Positions 22,671 through 34,298 are shown, counted from the stretch's first letter. The stretch is 64,000 nt of DNA from Burkholderiaceae bacterium (GCA_017992055.1 JAGOPK010000002.1:1-64000), one strand, 5' to 3'. Made by a program: numbers and translations. Notes: generated from the sequence alone by a model not told the origin.

Positions 22671-22808
22671 GCGGCGCCGGCGCGGCGCGGGTTTTGGCGG
22701 ATTCGATCACGCCCGGCCGCAATCTCCGCGGCCCGGCCACGATGGCCCGGGTGCTCCGGACGCTATGGTGCGCTCCCCTGTCCGCAGCCCGGCCCCGCGC
22801 CACCCGCC

Positions 22809-23789
22809 ATGAAGACCACCACGCCACGGCTTGCATCGATCCTGTTCCTGCCGCTGGTGCTGGTATCGGTGCTGACGCTCGGCGCCTGCAGTTCCGTGCC
22901 CGACAGCCACACCCGCGTCGAGCCCTGCGGGCCGGGCAATGTGCACTATTCGGCCCGCTACTTCGACCGCAGCAGCCGCTTCACGCTCGCCCTGGCCGGC
23001 CATCCGCCGAGCCCCGAGCTGCAGCGCATCGTGGCCGACGTGAGCTTCAGCGACGGCGAGACCCTGCGCAACCTGCGCATCGCCGACATGGCGGCGACGC
23101 GGTCGTGGCAGAAGCCGCTGGGCACGGGCCACAGCATGGTCGTGCACTGTCCCGGCGGCCCGCTGTCCTTCAGCGCGCCCGACTTCAGCGACGACCTGGA
23201 GTCGTCGGCGAGCCTGAACCGGGCGCTGACCGACTTCAATGCCGGCATGAAGGCTGCCCAGCAGGAGCGCGAGGCCCGCCAGCGCGAGCAGATCTATGCC
23301 ACCCAGCGGGGCATTGCCGCGCAGCAGAAGGCGGCGGCCGCGGCCGCTGCGGCGAAGCCTGCGGCCACGGCGACGGCCACATCCAAGACAACGACCACGA
23401 CCACGGCCACGGCCACAGCGGCGACGCTGGCCGCATCGCCGTCATCGGGCGAGGCCGGGGCCGACACGTCCGCCGCGCCCTCCGGCCCCGCGGTCAAGGC
23501 CCAGGCGGGGGTGCCGACGGCAGCGGGCGGCAGCGGCAGCCCATCCACGGCAGCCCGTTCGGGCGGTGGCAGTGGCGGTGGCGGTGGCAGCCTGATCGTC
23601 AGCACCAAGTCCTCGGACGATGCCAAGGCCGCTGCGGCCAAGGCCGAGGCCGCGCGCCGCCAGTCCGAGGCCGCCGATGCCGCGGCGCGGCAGAGGGCGG
23701 CGGCCGAGACTGCGCGGCAGAAGGCCGAGGCCGATGCCGCCCGCGAGAAGAGGCTTCGCGAGATGAAGGAACGCGGCAGCCGGCAGTAG
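22809..23789 (+). CDS. Lipoprotein with Ala/Thr-rich low-complexity region
   Basis: The 326-residue protein begins with a lipoprotein signal ending LTLGACSS (Cys near residue 27). Residues about 28-145 look globular, with a Cys pair (CGPGN, HCPGG). From about 150 the chain is low-complexity: Glu/Arg/Gln coil, Ala runs, a Thr/Ala stretch, Gly/Ser linkers, then a Lys/Ala/Glu/Arg coiled coil to the C-terminus. It probably spans or contacts the envelope, as TolA-like linkers do, but no family is recognised. The earlier in-frame start lies inside the att region and is not used. It is the first chromosomal gene right of the island. Confidence 0.8.
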   Translation: MKTTTPRLASILFLPLVLVSVLTLGACSSVPDSHTRVEPCGPGNVHYSARYFDRSSRFTLALAGHPPSPELQRIVADVSFSDGETLRNLRIADMAATRSWQKPLGTGHSMVVHCPGGPLSFSAPDFSDDLESSASLNRALTDFNAGMKAAQQEREARQREQIYATQRGIAAQQKAAAAAAAAKPAATATATSKTTTTTTATATAATLAASPSSGEAGADTSAAPSGPAVKAQAGVPTAAGGSGSPSTAARSGGGSGGGGGSLIVSTKSSDDAKAAAAKAEAARRQSEAADAAARQRAAAETARQKAEADAAREKRLREMKERGSRQ

Positions 23790-23935
23790 TCGGGGCTGCA
23801 GTCCGCGATGGCCGCCGGCAGCCTGCGCGTCCCGCGTGGTGCTTCGGGGTTCAACCGCACGGGGTAAGCCCTGCGCCGGCCCCTGGAAAGCCCTCCTTAG
23901 AATGCTTTGACGCACTGCACAAGGAGTTGCTTCCC

Positions 23936-24514
23936 ATGCCAGCCCAACGCCGCGCCGCCGCCACCGACGGCGCGCAGGCCAGCGCCGACGCCGGTCCGCG
24001 CATCCTCAAGAAGTACCCGAACCGACGTCTGTACGACACCCGCACCAGCAGTTACATCACGCTGGCCGATGTCAAGCAGATGGTGTTGCAGGGCGAGGCC
24101 TTCGAGGTGCGCGATGCCAAGACCACCGAGGACCTGACGCGCAGCATCCTGCTGCAGATCATCCTGGAAGAAGAGACCGGCGGCGTGCCGATGTTCAGCA
24201 CCACCATGCTGGCGCAGATCATCCGCTTCTACGGCCACGCCATGCAGGGCATGATGGGCTCGTACCTGGAGAAGAACCTGCAGACCTTCGTCGATCTGCA
24301 GAGCCGCTTTGCCGAGCAGAGCAAGGGCCTGTACGACCCCAAGGCCTTCACGCCCGAGATGTGGAGCCAGTTCATGAGCGGCCAGGCGCCGCTGATGCAG
24401 GGCCTGATGGGCAACTACCTGGAGCAGAGCAAGAACCTGTTCGTGCAGATGCAGGAGCAGATGCAGGCCGGCGCGCTGTTCCCGGGCATGCCGGGTTTCG
24501 GCTCCAAGCGCTGA
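23936..24514 (+). CDS. phaR: Polyhydroxyalkanoate synthesis regulator PhaR
   Basis: The 192-residue protein carries the PHB/PHA accumulation regulator DNA-binding domain at the N-terminus (RILKKYPNRRLYDTRTSSYITLADVKQMV, about 22-50). The PHB-accumulation domain follows (LLQIILEEETGGVPMFSTTMLAQIIRFYG), with a Met/Gln-rich C-terminal tail. PhaR represses phasin and its own gene and is released on binding nascent PHA granules. AAGGAG stands nine bases before the ATG. The usual neighbours phaC/phaB are not in the window, as is common in Burkholderiales. Confidence 0.95.
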   Translation: MPAQRRAAATDGAQASADAGPRILKKYPNRRLYDTRTSSYITLADVKQMVLQGEAFEVRDAKTTEDLTRSILLQIILEEETGGVPMFSTTMLAQIIRFYGHAMQGMMGSYLEKNLQTFVDLQSRFAEQSKGLYDPKAFTPEMWSQFMSGQAPLMQGLMGNYLEQSKNLFVQMQEQMQAGALFPGMPGFGSKR

Positions 24515-24542
24515 GCCGCCGCCGCACCGAAGGCCTGCGATC

Positions 24543-24863
24543 ATGGACGATCTGCTGACCGCCCACCGCCACTGCAGCGAGCACCGCGCCGAGATCGAGG
24601 CCAGCCGCCTGTGCGGTTGCTTCCAGTGCCGCCAGACCTTTCTGCCCGACGAGATCGTGGCCTGGACCGGCTGGCGGCCCGAGGATCTGGACCTGGCGCT
24701 GGACGGTGCGCCCGACCACCTGACGGCGCTGTGCCCGCGCTGCGGCAGCGAGACGGTGATCGGCGATGCCTCCGGCTTTGCCATCGATGCCGACTTCCTG
24801 TCGCGCATGAACGAGGCCTGGTGCCAGCGCACGATGATCTACAAGCCCAAACCCAAGGGCTGA
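24543..24863 (+). CDS. Conserved small zinc-ribbon-like cytoplasmic protein
   Basis: The 106-residue protein has two Cys pairs, CGCFQC (about 23-28) and CPRCG (about 63-67), which could hold a zinc ion, with DxxxLxW and aromatic residues between. It lies 28 bases after phaR and 47 before rimO on the same strand. It resembles a conserved uncharacterised proteobacterial cytoplasmic family; no function is known to me. Confidence 0.8.
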   Translation: MDDLLTAHRHCSEHRAEIEASRLCGCFQCRQTFLPDEIVAWTGWRPEDLDLALDGAPDHLTALCPRCGSETVIGDASGFAIDADFLSRMNEAWCQRTMIYKPKPKG

Positions 24864-24910
24864 TCACCGCGCCCGATCCGCGGCCGGCGGCCATCGCCGA
24901 CAATCGCGCG

Positions 24911-26335
24911 ATGTCCGAGAACGCCACCGCCTCCCCCTCGTCACCGGCCACCGCCGCCCCGCCGAAGATCGGCTTCGTCAGCCTGGGCTGTCCCAAGGCC
25001 CTGACCGACAGCGAGCTGATCCTCACCCAGCTCAGCGCCGAGGGCTATGCCACCAGCAAGAGCTTTGCCGGCGCCGACCTGGTGATCGTCAACACCTGCG
25101 GCTTCATCGACGATGCGGTCAAGGAAAGCCTGGACACCATCGGCGAGGCCCTGGCCGAGAACGGCAAGGTCATCGTCACCGGCTGCCTGGGCGCCAAGGC
25201 CAGCGACGACGGCAGCAACCTGGTGCGCCAGGTGCATCCCAAGGTGCTGGCCGTCACCGGCCCGCATGCCACCCAGGAGGTGATGGATGCGGTGCACCAG
25301 CATGTGCCCAAGCCGCACGATCCCTTCGTCGATCTGGTGCCCGAGCAGCGCGCGCAGTTCCGCGGCGAGGCCGGCATCAAGCTGACGCCGCGCCACTATG
25401 CCTACCTGAAGATCAGCGAAGGCTGCAACCACCGCTGCACCTTCTGCATCATCCCCAGCATGCGCGGCGACCTGGTGTCGCGGCCGGTGGGCGATGTGCT
25501 GACCGAGGCGCGCGCGCTGTTCGAGAGCGGCGTCAAGGAGCTGCTGGTGGTCAGCCAGGACACCAGCGCCTATGGCGTGGATGTGAAGTACCGCACCGGG
25601 TTCTGGGATGGCCGGCCGGTGAAGACGCGCATGACCGAGCTGTGCCTCGCGCTGGCCGAGCTGGCCGCGGCCCATGGCGCCTGGGTGCGGCTGCACTATG
25701 TCTACCCGTACCCGCATGTGGACGAGTTGCTGCCGCTGATGGCCGACGGCCGCATCCTGCCGTACCTGGACGTGCCGTTCCAGCACAGCCACCCCGATGT
25801 GCTGCGCCGCATGAAGCGCCCGGCTTCGGGCGAGAAAAACCTCGACCGCCTGCTGGCCTGGCGCGAGGCCTGCCCCGAGCTGGTGATCCGCAGCACCTTC
25901 ATCGCCGGCTTCCCCGGCGAGACCGAAGAGGAGTTCCAGCACCTGCTGGACTTCGTGCGCGCCGCGCAGATCGACCGTGCCGGCTGCTTCGCCTATTCGC
26001 CGGTCACCGGCGCCGCGGCCAACCAGCTGCCGGGCGCGCTGCCCGACGAGCTGCGCGAAGAGCGGCGTTCGCGCTTCATGGCCGTGGCCGAGGAGGTGTC
26101 CATCCAGCGCCTGCAGCGCCGCGTCGGCGCCACCATGCAGGTGCTGGTCGATCATGCGCCGGCGCTGGGCCGCAAGGGCGGGCGAGGCCGCAGCTTTGCC
26201 GATGCGCCCGAGATCGACGGCAGCGTGCGCCTGCTGCCGCCCGAGAAGGCCAGCAAGACGCTGAAGGTGGGCGAGTTCACCAAGGCGCGCATCGTCGCCG
26301 CCGAGGGCCATGACCTGGTCGGGGTGCCGCTGTGA
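24911..26335 (+). CDS. rimO: Ribosomal protein S12 methylthiotransferase RimO
   Basis: The 474-residue radical-SAM enzyme adds a methylthio group to a conserved Asp of ribosomal protein S12. The N-terminal UPF0004 domain has cluster Cys C27, C63 and C92. The radical-SAM triad C172-x3-C176-x2-C179 lies in [10 protein letters not shown]. The SPYG-type stretch and a C-terminal TRAM domain (about 400-474) complete the family layout. The ATG at 24911 follows a short spacer. The downstream metC-like gene starts at GTG overlapping the rimO stop by four bases, so the two are coupled. Confidence 0.96.
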   Translation: MSENATASPSSPATAAPPKIGFVSLGCPKALTDSELILTQLSAEGYATSKSFAGADLVIVNTCGFIDDAVKESLDTIGEALAENGKVIVTGCLGAKASDDGSNLVRQVHPKVLAVTGPHATQEVMDAVHQHVPKPHDPFVDLVPEQRAQFRGEAGIKLTPRHYAYLKISEGCNHRCTFCIIPSMRGDLVSRPVGDVLTEARALFESGVKELLVVSQDTSAYGVDVKYRTGFWDGRPVKTRMTELCLALAELAAAHGAWVRLHYVYPYPHVDELLPLMADGRILPYLDVPFQHSHPDVLRRMKRPASGEKNLDRLLAWREACPELVIRSTFIAGFPGETEEEFQHLLDFVRAAQIDRAGCFAYSPVTGAAANQLPGALPDELREERRSRFMAVAEEVSIQRLQRRVGATMQVLVDHAPALGRKGGRGRSFADAPEIDGSVRLLPPEKASKTLKVGEFTKARIVAAEGHDLVGVPL

Positions 26336-27531
26336 GCGCGGGCGACGAGGACCGGCTGATCACCAGCCTGATCCACCACCCCTACCAGCCGCCGGCCGGC
26401 TGGGGCGCGGTGCCGCCGGGCGTGTTCAAGGCCTCGACGGTGATCTTTCCCAGCGTGGCCGCGCTGCGCGGCCGCAGCTACACCGCCAAGACCGGCTACA
26501 CCTACGGCCTGCGCGGCACGCCCACCACCTTCCTGCTGGAGGAGCGCATCGCCGATCTGGAAGGCGGGCGCTTCTGCATCCTGTCGCCCAGCGGCCTGGC
26601 GGCGATCATGAACGTCAACCTGGGCCTGCTGGCCGCCGGTGACGAAGTGCTGATCCCGGCCAATGTCTACGGCCCGTCGGCCGACATGGCGGCCCATGTG
26701 CTGGACCGCTGGGGCATCACGCACCAGGTCTACGACCCGATGGACCCGGCTGACCTGGCGGCCAAACTCTCGGACCGCACCCGCCTGGTGTGGCTGGAGG
26801 CGCCGGGCTCGGTGACGATGGAGTTCCCCGACCTGCCGGCCCTGGTGGCGGCCTGCCGGGCGCGTGGCGTGCTGACCGCGCTGGACAACACCTGGGGCGC
26901 CGGCCTGGCCTTCCGTGCCTTCGATTTCGGCGTCGACATCGTCATGCATGCGCTGACCAAGTACCCGTCCGGCGGCGCCGACGTGCTGATGGGCGCGGTG
27001 GTCACGCGCGACGAGGCCCTGCACCAGAAGCTGCTGCGCCTGCACGGCCAGCTGGGCCTGGGCGTGGCCGCCAACGATGCCGAGTTCATCCTGCGCGGTC
27101 TGCCCTCGCTGGCGCTGCGCTACCAGGCCCACGATGCCGCGGCACGCCAGCTGGCGGCCTGGCTGGGCGCGCAGCCGGCGGTCACCCAGGTGCTGCACCC
27201 GGCCATCGCCGGTGCGCCGGGCCATGCGCACTGGGCGCGGCATTGCCAGGCCGCGGCCGGGCTGTTCTCGGTGATGCTGGATGCGCGCTACCGCCGCGAC
27301 CAGGTCGATGCCTTCGTCGACGGCCTGCGGCTGTTCAAGATCGGCTACAGCTGGGGTGGGCCGCTGAGCCTGGTCATGCCCTACGAGCTGGACGGCATGC
27401 GCAGCGACCGCCGCGCCTTGCCCGGCCACCTGGTGCGCTTTTCCATCGGCCTGGAGGCGGTGGCCGACCTGCAGGCCGACCTGGAGCGCGGCCTGCAGCG
27501 CCTGGGCCCGCCGCCGGCACGGCCGGCCTGA
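26332..27531 (+). CDS. metC: Cystathionine beta-lyase (MetC family)
   Basis: The 399-residue PLP enzyme is of the Cys/Met metabolism family. It cleaves cystathionine to homocysteine, pyruvate and ammonia in methionine synthesis. PLP-binding Lys is K210 in [11 protein letters not shown]185 in LDNTWG binds the cofactor ring, and TYGLRGTPT (about 57-65) is the typical substrate-side motif. The GTG start overlaps the rimO stop (GTGA). Close relatives include cystathionine gamma-synthase, but the [16 protein letters not shown] pattern favours the beta-lyase. Confidence 0.92.
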   Translation: MSAGDEDRLITSLIHHPYQPPAGWGAVPPGVFKASTVIFPSVAALRGRSYTAKTGYTYGLRGTPTTFLLEERIADLEGGRFCILSPSGLAAIMNVNLGLLAAGDEVLIPANVYGPSADMAAHVLDRWGITHQVYDPMDPADLAAKLSDRTRLVWLEAPGSVTMEFPDLPALVAACRARGVLTALDNTWGAGLAFRAFDFGVDIVMHALTKYPSGGADVLMGAVVTRDEALHQKLLRLHGQLGLGVAANDAEFILRGLPSLALRYQAHDAAARQLAAWLGAQPAVTQVLHPAIAGAPGHAHWARHCQAAAGLFSVMLDARYRRDQVDAFVDGLRLFKIGYSWGGPLSLVMPYELDGMRSDRRALPGHLVRFSIGLEAVADLQADLERGLQRLGPPPARPA

Positions 27532-27641
27532 GCGCCCGGCGCGGCGCTGCGCCAACAACTGCGCGGCCGGGCCGACGGCGTGGCCGGCGAGCCCCCGCAG
27601 CCGCGAGGGCTTTTGGTATACCTGCGGACCTGCTATCCGCC

Positions 27642-28595
27642 ATGCCGTTCAACCCATCCCTCCCCACCGGGTCGCCTGTTGCCTGGGACAGCTCGACCAT
27701 CGAGGTGTCCAGCACCGACCTGATGACCCTGCCGGCGCTGGAGCCGCAGGCGCCGCGTCGTGGCTGCCTGGTGCTGTACAGCGGCGACCAGATCGGCAAG
27801 CGCTTCGTGCTGGAGCCGGGCACGCAGATCCTCGGCCGCGCCGCCGATGCCGGCGTGCTGCTCGACGACCCCAGCCTCAGCCGCCGCCATGCCCAGCTGC
27901 AGGTGGGCGCCGATGGCGTGGTGCTGGTCGACCTGGACTCGGCCAATGGCAGCTGGGTCAACGACCGGCGCATCACGGCGCCGCAGCGCCTGGCCGATGG
28001 CGACCGGCTGCGCCTGGGCAAGGTGCGGCTGCGCTACCTGGTGCAGGATAACCCCGAGGCCCGGGTGCAGGACCAGCTGTGGCGCCTGGCCACGGTGGAT
28101 GCCGCCACCGGCGCCTGGAACCGCCGCCACTGGCTGGACGCGCTGCAGCAGGCGGTGCGCGTGGCCCAGCGCGGCGGCCCGGCCCCGGCGGTGATCTGCG
28201 TGGACCTGGACCACTTCAAGCGCGTCAACGACACCTGGGGCCATGCCGCCGGCGACGAGGTGCTGCAGCAGGCCGTGGCCCGGCTGCAGGCCCAGCTGCG
28301 GCCCGGCGAGCCGCTGGGACGGCTGGGCGGCGAGGAGTTTGCCGTGCTGCTGCCGGCGGCCAGCCGCGCCGATGCCCTGGCCCTGGCCGAGCGCCTGCGC
28401 GCCGCGCTGGCCGGGGCGCCGATGCGGCTGTCACCCGCCGCGCCGGGCCAGCCGGCGGTGCAGCACCTGCAGACCGCCTCGCTGGGCGTGGCCCACTGGT
28501 CGGCCGCGGTGCCGGATGCGGCGCGCCTGCTCGACGCCGCCGACCAGCGGCTCTACGAGGCCAAGCGCAGCGGCCGCGACCGCGTGGTGGGCTGA
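27642..28595 (+). CDS. FHA-GGDEF diguanylate cyclase
   Basis: The 317-residue protein has an FHA domain at about 45-125 (ILGR, SLSRRHA, SANGSWVN), which binds phosphothreonine peptides, followed by a GGDEF domain at about 148-317. The active-site loop is GGEEF at 229-233 and the metal Asp lies in CVDLDHFKRVND, so cyclic-di-GMP synthesis is likely. No RxxD inhibitory site is seen at the usual distance, so product feedback may be absent. There are no TM segments. It stands 110 bases after metC and is convergent with the VWA gene. Confidence 0.93.
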   Translation: MPFNPSLPTGSPVAWDSSTIEVSSTDLMTLPALEPQAPRRGCLVLYSGDQIGKRFVLEPGTQILGRAADAGVLLDDPSLSRRHAQLQVGADGVVLVDLDSANGSWVNDRRITAPQRLADGDRLRLGKVRLRYLVQDNPEARVQDQLWRLATVDAATGAWNRRHWLDALQQAVRVAQRGGPAPAVICVDLDHFKRVNDTWGHAAGDEVLQQAVARLQAQLRPGEPLGRLGGEEFAVLLPAASRADALALAERLRAALAGAPMRLSPAAPGQPAVQHLQTASLGVAHWSAAVPDAARLLDAADQRLYEAKRSGRDRVVG

Positions 28596-28596
28596 G

Positions 28597-29637
28597 TCAG
28601 AGCACGCGGCCGAACCACAGCAGCGACAGCCCCGCGCCGGCCAGCAGCAGCAGGGCCGCGGCGGCGGCCAGCAGGCCGCTCAGCTCGGTCTCGCGGCGCC
28701 GCAGTTCCACCCGTGAGCCCAGGTTCTGGTAGACGCGGCGCAGGGCCTCGGCGCTGGCCGCCTGGTGGTATTCGCCGCCGGTCATCTTGGCCACCTGGCG
28801 CAGCGTGGGCTCGTCCAGCTGCAGGTAGATGGCCATGCCTTCGCCTTCGGCCAGGTGGCCGTCGGGCGTGCCCAGGCCGATGACGTCGATGCGCACGCCG
28901 CGGTCGGCGGCCATCTGCGCTGCCTCCAGCGTGTCCACGCCCATGGTGCGCCGGCCATCGCTGAGCAGGATGATGGCCGCCGCGTCGTAGGAGGCCGGCG
29001 CCACCGGCGTGATGGCCTTGGGCGGCGCCGGGCTGGCTGCATCGGGCCAGCGTGCCGCGCCGGGCCGCTGGCCGCGGTGCAGGGCCTGCAGGTCGATGCC
29101 ATGCTCGGGAAACAGCTCGGCCAGGCACAGCACGATGCCGCTGCCGATGGCCGTGCCCATCTGCATCTGGATGGCCTCGACCGCGCCGAGCAGCGACTCG
29201 CGGTCGGTGGTGGCGCGCTGCGCCACATGGGCGGTGCCGGCAAAGCTGACCAGGCCGACCTCGATGCGCGGCGGCACCACGCTCAGAAAGGTCTTGGCGG
29301 CGTCCTGCGCCGCCCGCATGCGCGTGGGCTTGACGTCCTGCACGCGCATGCTCAGCGACACGTCCATCGCCAGCAGCACCGTGGTCTTGGCCCAGGGCAG
29401 GCTGAGGCGTGCGGTGGGTCGCGCCGTGGCCAGCACCAGCAGGGCCAGCGCCACCAACATCAAGGCAGGCGGCAGGTGCCGGCGCCAGGACGGCACGGCA
29501 ATGGCCTGGCGCACCAGGTGCAGGCTGGGCAGGGTGAGCACCTGCCGCCGGCGGCGGCGCAGCAGCCACAGGTACAGCAGCGGCAGGCTGGCCAGCGCCA
29601 GCATCCACCACAGGTTGTGAGGCCACAGCCAGTTCAT
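28597..29637 (-). CDS. VWA-domain membrane protein (BatA-like)
   Basis: The 346-residue protein has a TM helix at about 9-27, a second at about 57-73, a von Willebrand A domain with MIDAS residues D92-x-S94-x-S96, then a C-terminal TM helix (about 318-342). This is the BatA/BatB layout of Bacteroides aerotolerance-type proteins, which usually work with a MoxR AAA+ chaperone. No moxR or DUF58 gene adjoins it here. ATG 29637 is chosen over 29655. It converges with the FHA-GGDEF gene, one base apart. Confidence 0.88.
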   Translation of the reverse strand: MNWLWPHNLWWMLALASLPLLYLWLLRRRRRQVLTLPSLHLVRQAIAVPSWRRHLPPALMLVALALLVLATARPTARLSLPWAKTTVLLAMDVSLSMRVQDVKPTRMRAAQDAAKTFLSVVPPRIEVGLVSFAGTAHVAQRATTDRESLLGAVEAIQMQMGTAIGSGIVLCLAELFPEHGIDLQALHRGQRPGAARWPDAASPAPPKAITPVAPASYDAAAIILLSDGRRTMGVDTLEAAQMAADRGVRIDVIGLGTPDGHLAEGEGMAIYLQLDEPTLRQVAKMTGGEYHQAASAEALRRVYQNLGSRVELRRRETELSGLLAAAAALLLLAGAGLSLLWFGRVL

Positions 29638-29693
29638 CGGGGCTCCATCGCGCACCGCGGCCCCTGCGGGCCTGGCGCCGGCATTGCATCACA

Positions 29694-31454
29694 TCACACT
29701 GCGCGCCTGGCGGGCGACTCGAACTCGCAATACACCTTGCCTTCGCCCAGCGCCAGGTGGCTCTTGATGCCGACGCTGGCGCCGGTCAGCCCCTTGGCCA
29801 GGCCGGAGTCCAGGCTGTGCAGTCGCTCGCGGGTCGAGGCCTGGGCGTCAGCGTCCTGCGTGAAGCCCTGCCACACCAGGGCCTCCTGCAAGGCCACCCG
29901 GGCCTCGGCCAGCTCGCCACGCTGCACATGCAGCCCGGCCAGGGCGACGAGGTCATGGCCCAGCGCATGGGCATAGCCGATCGTCCGGTCCACGTTGATC
30001 GCCTGGCGCATCAGTTCGAGGGCCGGGTCCAGCGCGCCCAGGCTGGCATGGTGCAGGGCCAGGGCCTGCAGGGCTCGCGTGAACATGGTGCGCTCGCCCG
30101 AACGCTCGCTGAGCTTCAGTGCCGCCTCGAGCTTTTGCCGCGACGCGTCCGGCTCGCCGGCTTCGCGCAGCGCGCCGGCCCAGCCGAACAGGCTGAGGAT
30201 CTCGCCCACCGGGTTGCGTGCGGCCCAGTGCAGCTGCATCGCCTGCTCGAACCAGCGCGCCGCCTGTCTGGGGCTGCCCAGGCCGCGGTAGATCTGGGCC
30301 AGGTTGTGCAGCGCCGTGGCTTCGCCGGTGACATCGCCGATGCGGCGGTGCAGTTGCAGGGCCTCGCGGGAATGGGCCAGGGCCTGCCGATGGTCTTGCG
30401 CATGCCAGTGCACAAAGCCGATCTCGCGCAAGGCCTCGGCCTGGCCTGGCGCATCGGCGAGGTCACGAAAGATCTGCAGCGCCTGCCCGGCGGCGGCCAG
30501 GGCCTCCGGGTGCCGCCCCAGGTAGGTGCAGGCACTGGCCTGCCGCAGCTGGGCCTGCGCCAGGCCGGGCAGGTCGCCCAGGTCGTTGGCGATGCGCATG
30601 GCCTCGGCGATCACCGCGCACTGCTCGCCACGGCGGCCCAGGCGCTCGAGCATGGCTTCGCGCAGCATCAGCACGTCGAAGCAGCGCGGGGCCGTCGACG
30701 GCAGATCGCGTCGCAGCGATTGCAGCGCCCGCTCGTACAGCTCGGCCGAATGGCCGAACGCATGCACGCGTTCGGCGGCCTGGCCCGCCCGCACCATCGC
30801 CTCGGCGTCGGCCTCCACGGCCTGGGCGCTGCCCTGCATGACGCGGATCTTCAGCAGGTGCTGCGCGGCCAGCTCGTTGCCCGGATCGAGTGCGCTCATC
30901 GCCTGCGCGAAACCGGCCGCCGAGGCCCAGGCACCCCGCGCCATATCGGCCACGACCAGACGCCCCAGGTTCTGCAGAGCCAGTGCGTGCAGCCGCTCGC
31001 GCCAGCCCAGCAGCCAGGTCTCGAAGTCATTGCCCGGCACGGCGCTCAGGCCTTCGAGCAGGGGCGCCAGCGGCACGGCCGATGCGTCGCGCCACTGCGC
31101 CTCGTGCCCGGCGCTGGCGCCGTCCACCAAGCGGCGCACGTCGATGGCGATGGCCGAGCCGGCGGCCGGCAGGTTGAACTGGACCCAGCGCGCATCCACC
31201 CGCAGGCACTCGTTCAACTGCCCGTCGGCCACGCTGCGCAGCGAGTAGAGGGCCTGGCGCAGGCTTTGCCGGCCCGAGGCCGCGGGCAGGTCGTTCCAGA
31301 TCAGCTCGACCAGGGTGGAGCGGGCATGCGGCCGGCCCGGCTCCAGCACCAGAAAGGCCAGCAGCGCAAAGGTTCGCGCCGAGTGGGTGCGCAGGGCCTG
31401 GCCGTCTTGCGCCAGCACGCCGGGGCCGAGGAGGTGGAGGGTCAGCGCCGGCAT
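29694..31454 (-). CDS. BTAD/TPR transcriptional activator-like protein
   Basis: The 586-residue protein starts with a winged-helix OmpR/SARP-like region (PALTLHLLGPGVLAQDG ... RTFALLAFLVLEPGRPHARSTLVELIWND, about 1-70), continues as a bacterial transcriptional-activation domain (to about 235), and then a long TPR superhelix (about 250-540). This layout is that of AfsR/DnrI-type activators without the NB-ARC ATPase. The TPR part likely senses a protein or peptide partner. The divergent OsmC gene, 90 bases away, is a possible target. ATG 31454 fits the usual start of the domain. Confidence 0.88.
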   Translation of the reverse strand: MPALTLHLLGPGVLAQDGQALRTHSARTFALLAFLVLEPGRPHARSTLVELIWNDLPAASGRQSLRQALYSLRSVADGQLNECLRVDARWVQFNLPAAGSAIAIDVRRLVDGASAGHEAQWRDASAVPLAPLLEGLSAVPGNDFETWLLGWRERLHALALQNLGRLVVADMARGAWASAAGFAQAMSALDPGNELAAQHLLKIRVMQGSAQAVEADAEAMVRAGQAAERVHAFGHSAELYERALQSLRRDLPSTAPRCFDVLMLREAMLERLGRRGEQCAVIAEAMRIANDLGDLPGLAQAQLRQASACTYLGRHPEALAAAGQALQIFRDLADAPGQAEALREIGFVHWHAQDHRQALAHSREALQLHRRIGDVTGEATALHNLAQIYRGLGSPRQAARWFEQAMQLHWAARNPVGEILSLFGWAGALREAGEPDASRQKLEAALKLSERSGERTMFTRALQALALHHASLGALDPALELMRQAINVDRTIGYAHALGHDLVALAGLHVQRGELAEARVALQEALVWQGFTQDADAQASTRERLHSLDSGLAKGLTGASVGIKSHLALGEGKVYCEFESPARRAV

Positions 31455-31544
31455 GGTCGGCGATGGTGACTGCGCCGTGACGCGGCCGCAATATCCTGCG
31501 GCCACCCGCCGAGGGTCATCCCCTGTCTGCACTGGAGCCGCCCC

Positions 31545-31979
31545 ATGACAACCCATCTTGCCACCGCTTCGGCCACCTGCCGCTTGTCCAACGAGCCCGG
31601 CCGGGCCTTGCTGATGGCACGCGGGCAGCACGGCATCACCGATTCGCCGCCCACGCTGGGGGGGCCGAACGAGGCGGTCAATCCGGTCGAACTGCTGCTG
31701 TCGGCCCTGGCCGGCTGCGCCGTCTTCGTCTGCGAGCGCGCGGCGCAGGAGATGGGGGTCGAACTGCGCTCCATCAGCGTCACGGCCGCAGGGGACTTTG
31801 ATCCGCGGGGCGTCTGTGGCGAGGCCGTCGATCCACGCTTCCAGGGCTTTGCGCTGCGCTTTTCCATCGAGGGGCCGGATGCGGCGCAGTGCGAGGCCCT
31901 GCTGCAGGCCTTCAGGACGCGCTGCCCGGTCTACTGCACGCTGTCGCGTGCTGCGCCGGTGGAGATGCTGCTCGCCTGA
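31545..31979 (+). CDS. OsmC/Ohr family peroxide-reducing protein
   Basis: The 144-residue protein has the OsmC fold, with the first catalytic Cys C58 in LSALAGCAVFVC and the second at C127 in RCPVYC. The pair reduces organic hydroperoxides. Extra Cys at 63 and 131 follow each catalytic residue. Divergent from the BTAD regulator, which may control it. It is not linked to an ohrR gene here. Confidence 0.9.
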   Translation: MTTHLATASATCRLSNEPGRALLMARGQHGITDSPPTLGGPNEAVNPVELLLSALAGCAVFVCERAAQEMGVELRSISVTAAGDFDPRGVCGEAVDPRFQGFALRFSIEGPDAAQCEALLQAFRTRCPVYCTLSRAAPVEMLLA

Positions 31980-32124
31980 CGCGCCCGACGAGCGCGCGGC
32001 ACCCGACCCGGGGCTGGTGACGCGGCCGTGACGCGGCTGTGCTTCACTGGCCTTGGCCGGGGCGCCGCTGCAGGCCCAAACGGTTTGGGTCAGGCGGCGT
32101 GCAGGCTTTGACCAGGAGGCTCAG

Positions 32125-32343
32125 ATGTTTGAACTTCGATGCAAGGACGTGGGTTTCGATTGTCCCGGCGTGCTGCGCAGCGCGAGTCGCGATGAACTGC
32201 TGCAGCAGGCCGCAGCCCATGCCGCCCAAGCGCATGCGGTGACGGTGACCCCGGCGCTGGCCCAGACCGTGATGGCGGCGATCCGCGAGGACGCTGGCGA
32301 TGGCAGCCACCCGCCCCAGGGCGAGTCCCGTCAACAGACCTGA
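32125..32343 (+). CDS. DUF1059 small protein
   Basis: The 72-residue protein begins FELRCKDVGFDCPGVLRSASRDELLQQAAAHA, the DUF1059 signature with two Cys (C6, C13), sometimes described as a predicted small metal-binding family. AGGAGG lies six bases before ATG 32125. The next gene starts 15 bases after its stop. Confidence 0.9.
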   Translation: MFELRCKDVGFDCPGVLRSASRDELLQQAAAHAAQAHAVTVTPALAQTVMAAIREDAGDGSHPPQGESRQQT

Positions 32344-32358
32344 GTCAACGGAGGAACC

Positions 32359-32859
32359 ATGAATGCAAGAACAATCTGGACCATGATCGGCGTCACCGGC
32401 GTCCTGGTCGCGGTGATGATCGCCGGGCTGTTTCAGCCGCTTGGAACCGAAATCAAGTACACGGCAGACGAGTACTTTCAAGTGCGAAAGCTGTTCTTCG
32501 CTGCAGGTGTTCTTGCTGTTCTTGCGTTCATGCTGATGCTGTGCATCGGCATCTACATGAACCTGAGTTCATTGAATCCCGGCAACGCCGCCGGCAAAGA
32601 CATCTTCGATTCAATGATCAAGGTGGTTCCGCCGATCATGACGCTGGTGCTTGGCTACTATTTCGGGCAGCAAAGCGTTGTCAAGTCGTCTGCAGAAAGC
32701 ACCAGAGAAGGAGCCACTCAAACCACACGATCGGCCGGTGGCTCCGATCTCACAGGCACGACAAAGCCTGGCGAAAAAGCGTCGGCGCCGATGAAGGGCA
32801 CATCCGCAACGGCCGCACCATCGGCGCCAGTCGCTGGCGCGTCGGATCCGACCCGATAG
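32359..32859 (+). CDS. Three-TM membrane protein of unknown function
   Basis: The 166-residue protein has TM helices at about 7-26, 44-68 and 87-103, then a hydrophilic Ser/Thr/Ala tail of about 60 residues. A GGAGG precedes the ATG. Base composition is clearly less GC-rich than its neighbours, so it may be a recent arrival. It could be cotranscribed with the DUF1059 gene. Family not recognised. Confidence 0.8.
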   Translation: MNARTIWTMIGVTGVLVAVMIAGLFQPLGTEIKYTADEYFQVRKLFFAAGVLAVLAFMLMLCIGIYMNLSSLNPGNAAGKDIFDSMIKVVPPIMTLVLGYYFGQQSVVKSSAESTREGATQTTRSAGGSDLTGTTKPGEKASAPMKGTSATAAPSAPVAGASDPTR

Positions 32860-32891
32860 CACGCACAGCGGACCGGGCCGCCAGAGCCCAG

Positions 32892-34298
<1,407 letters not shown>

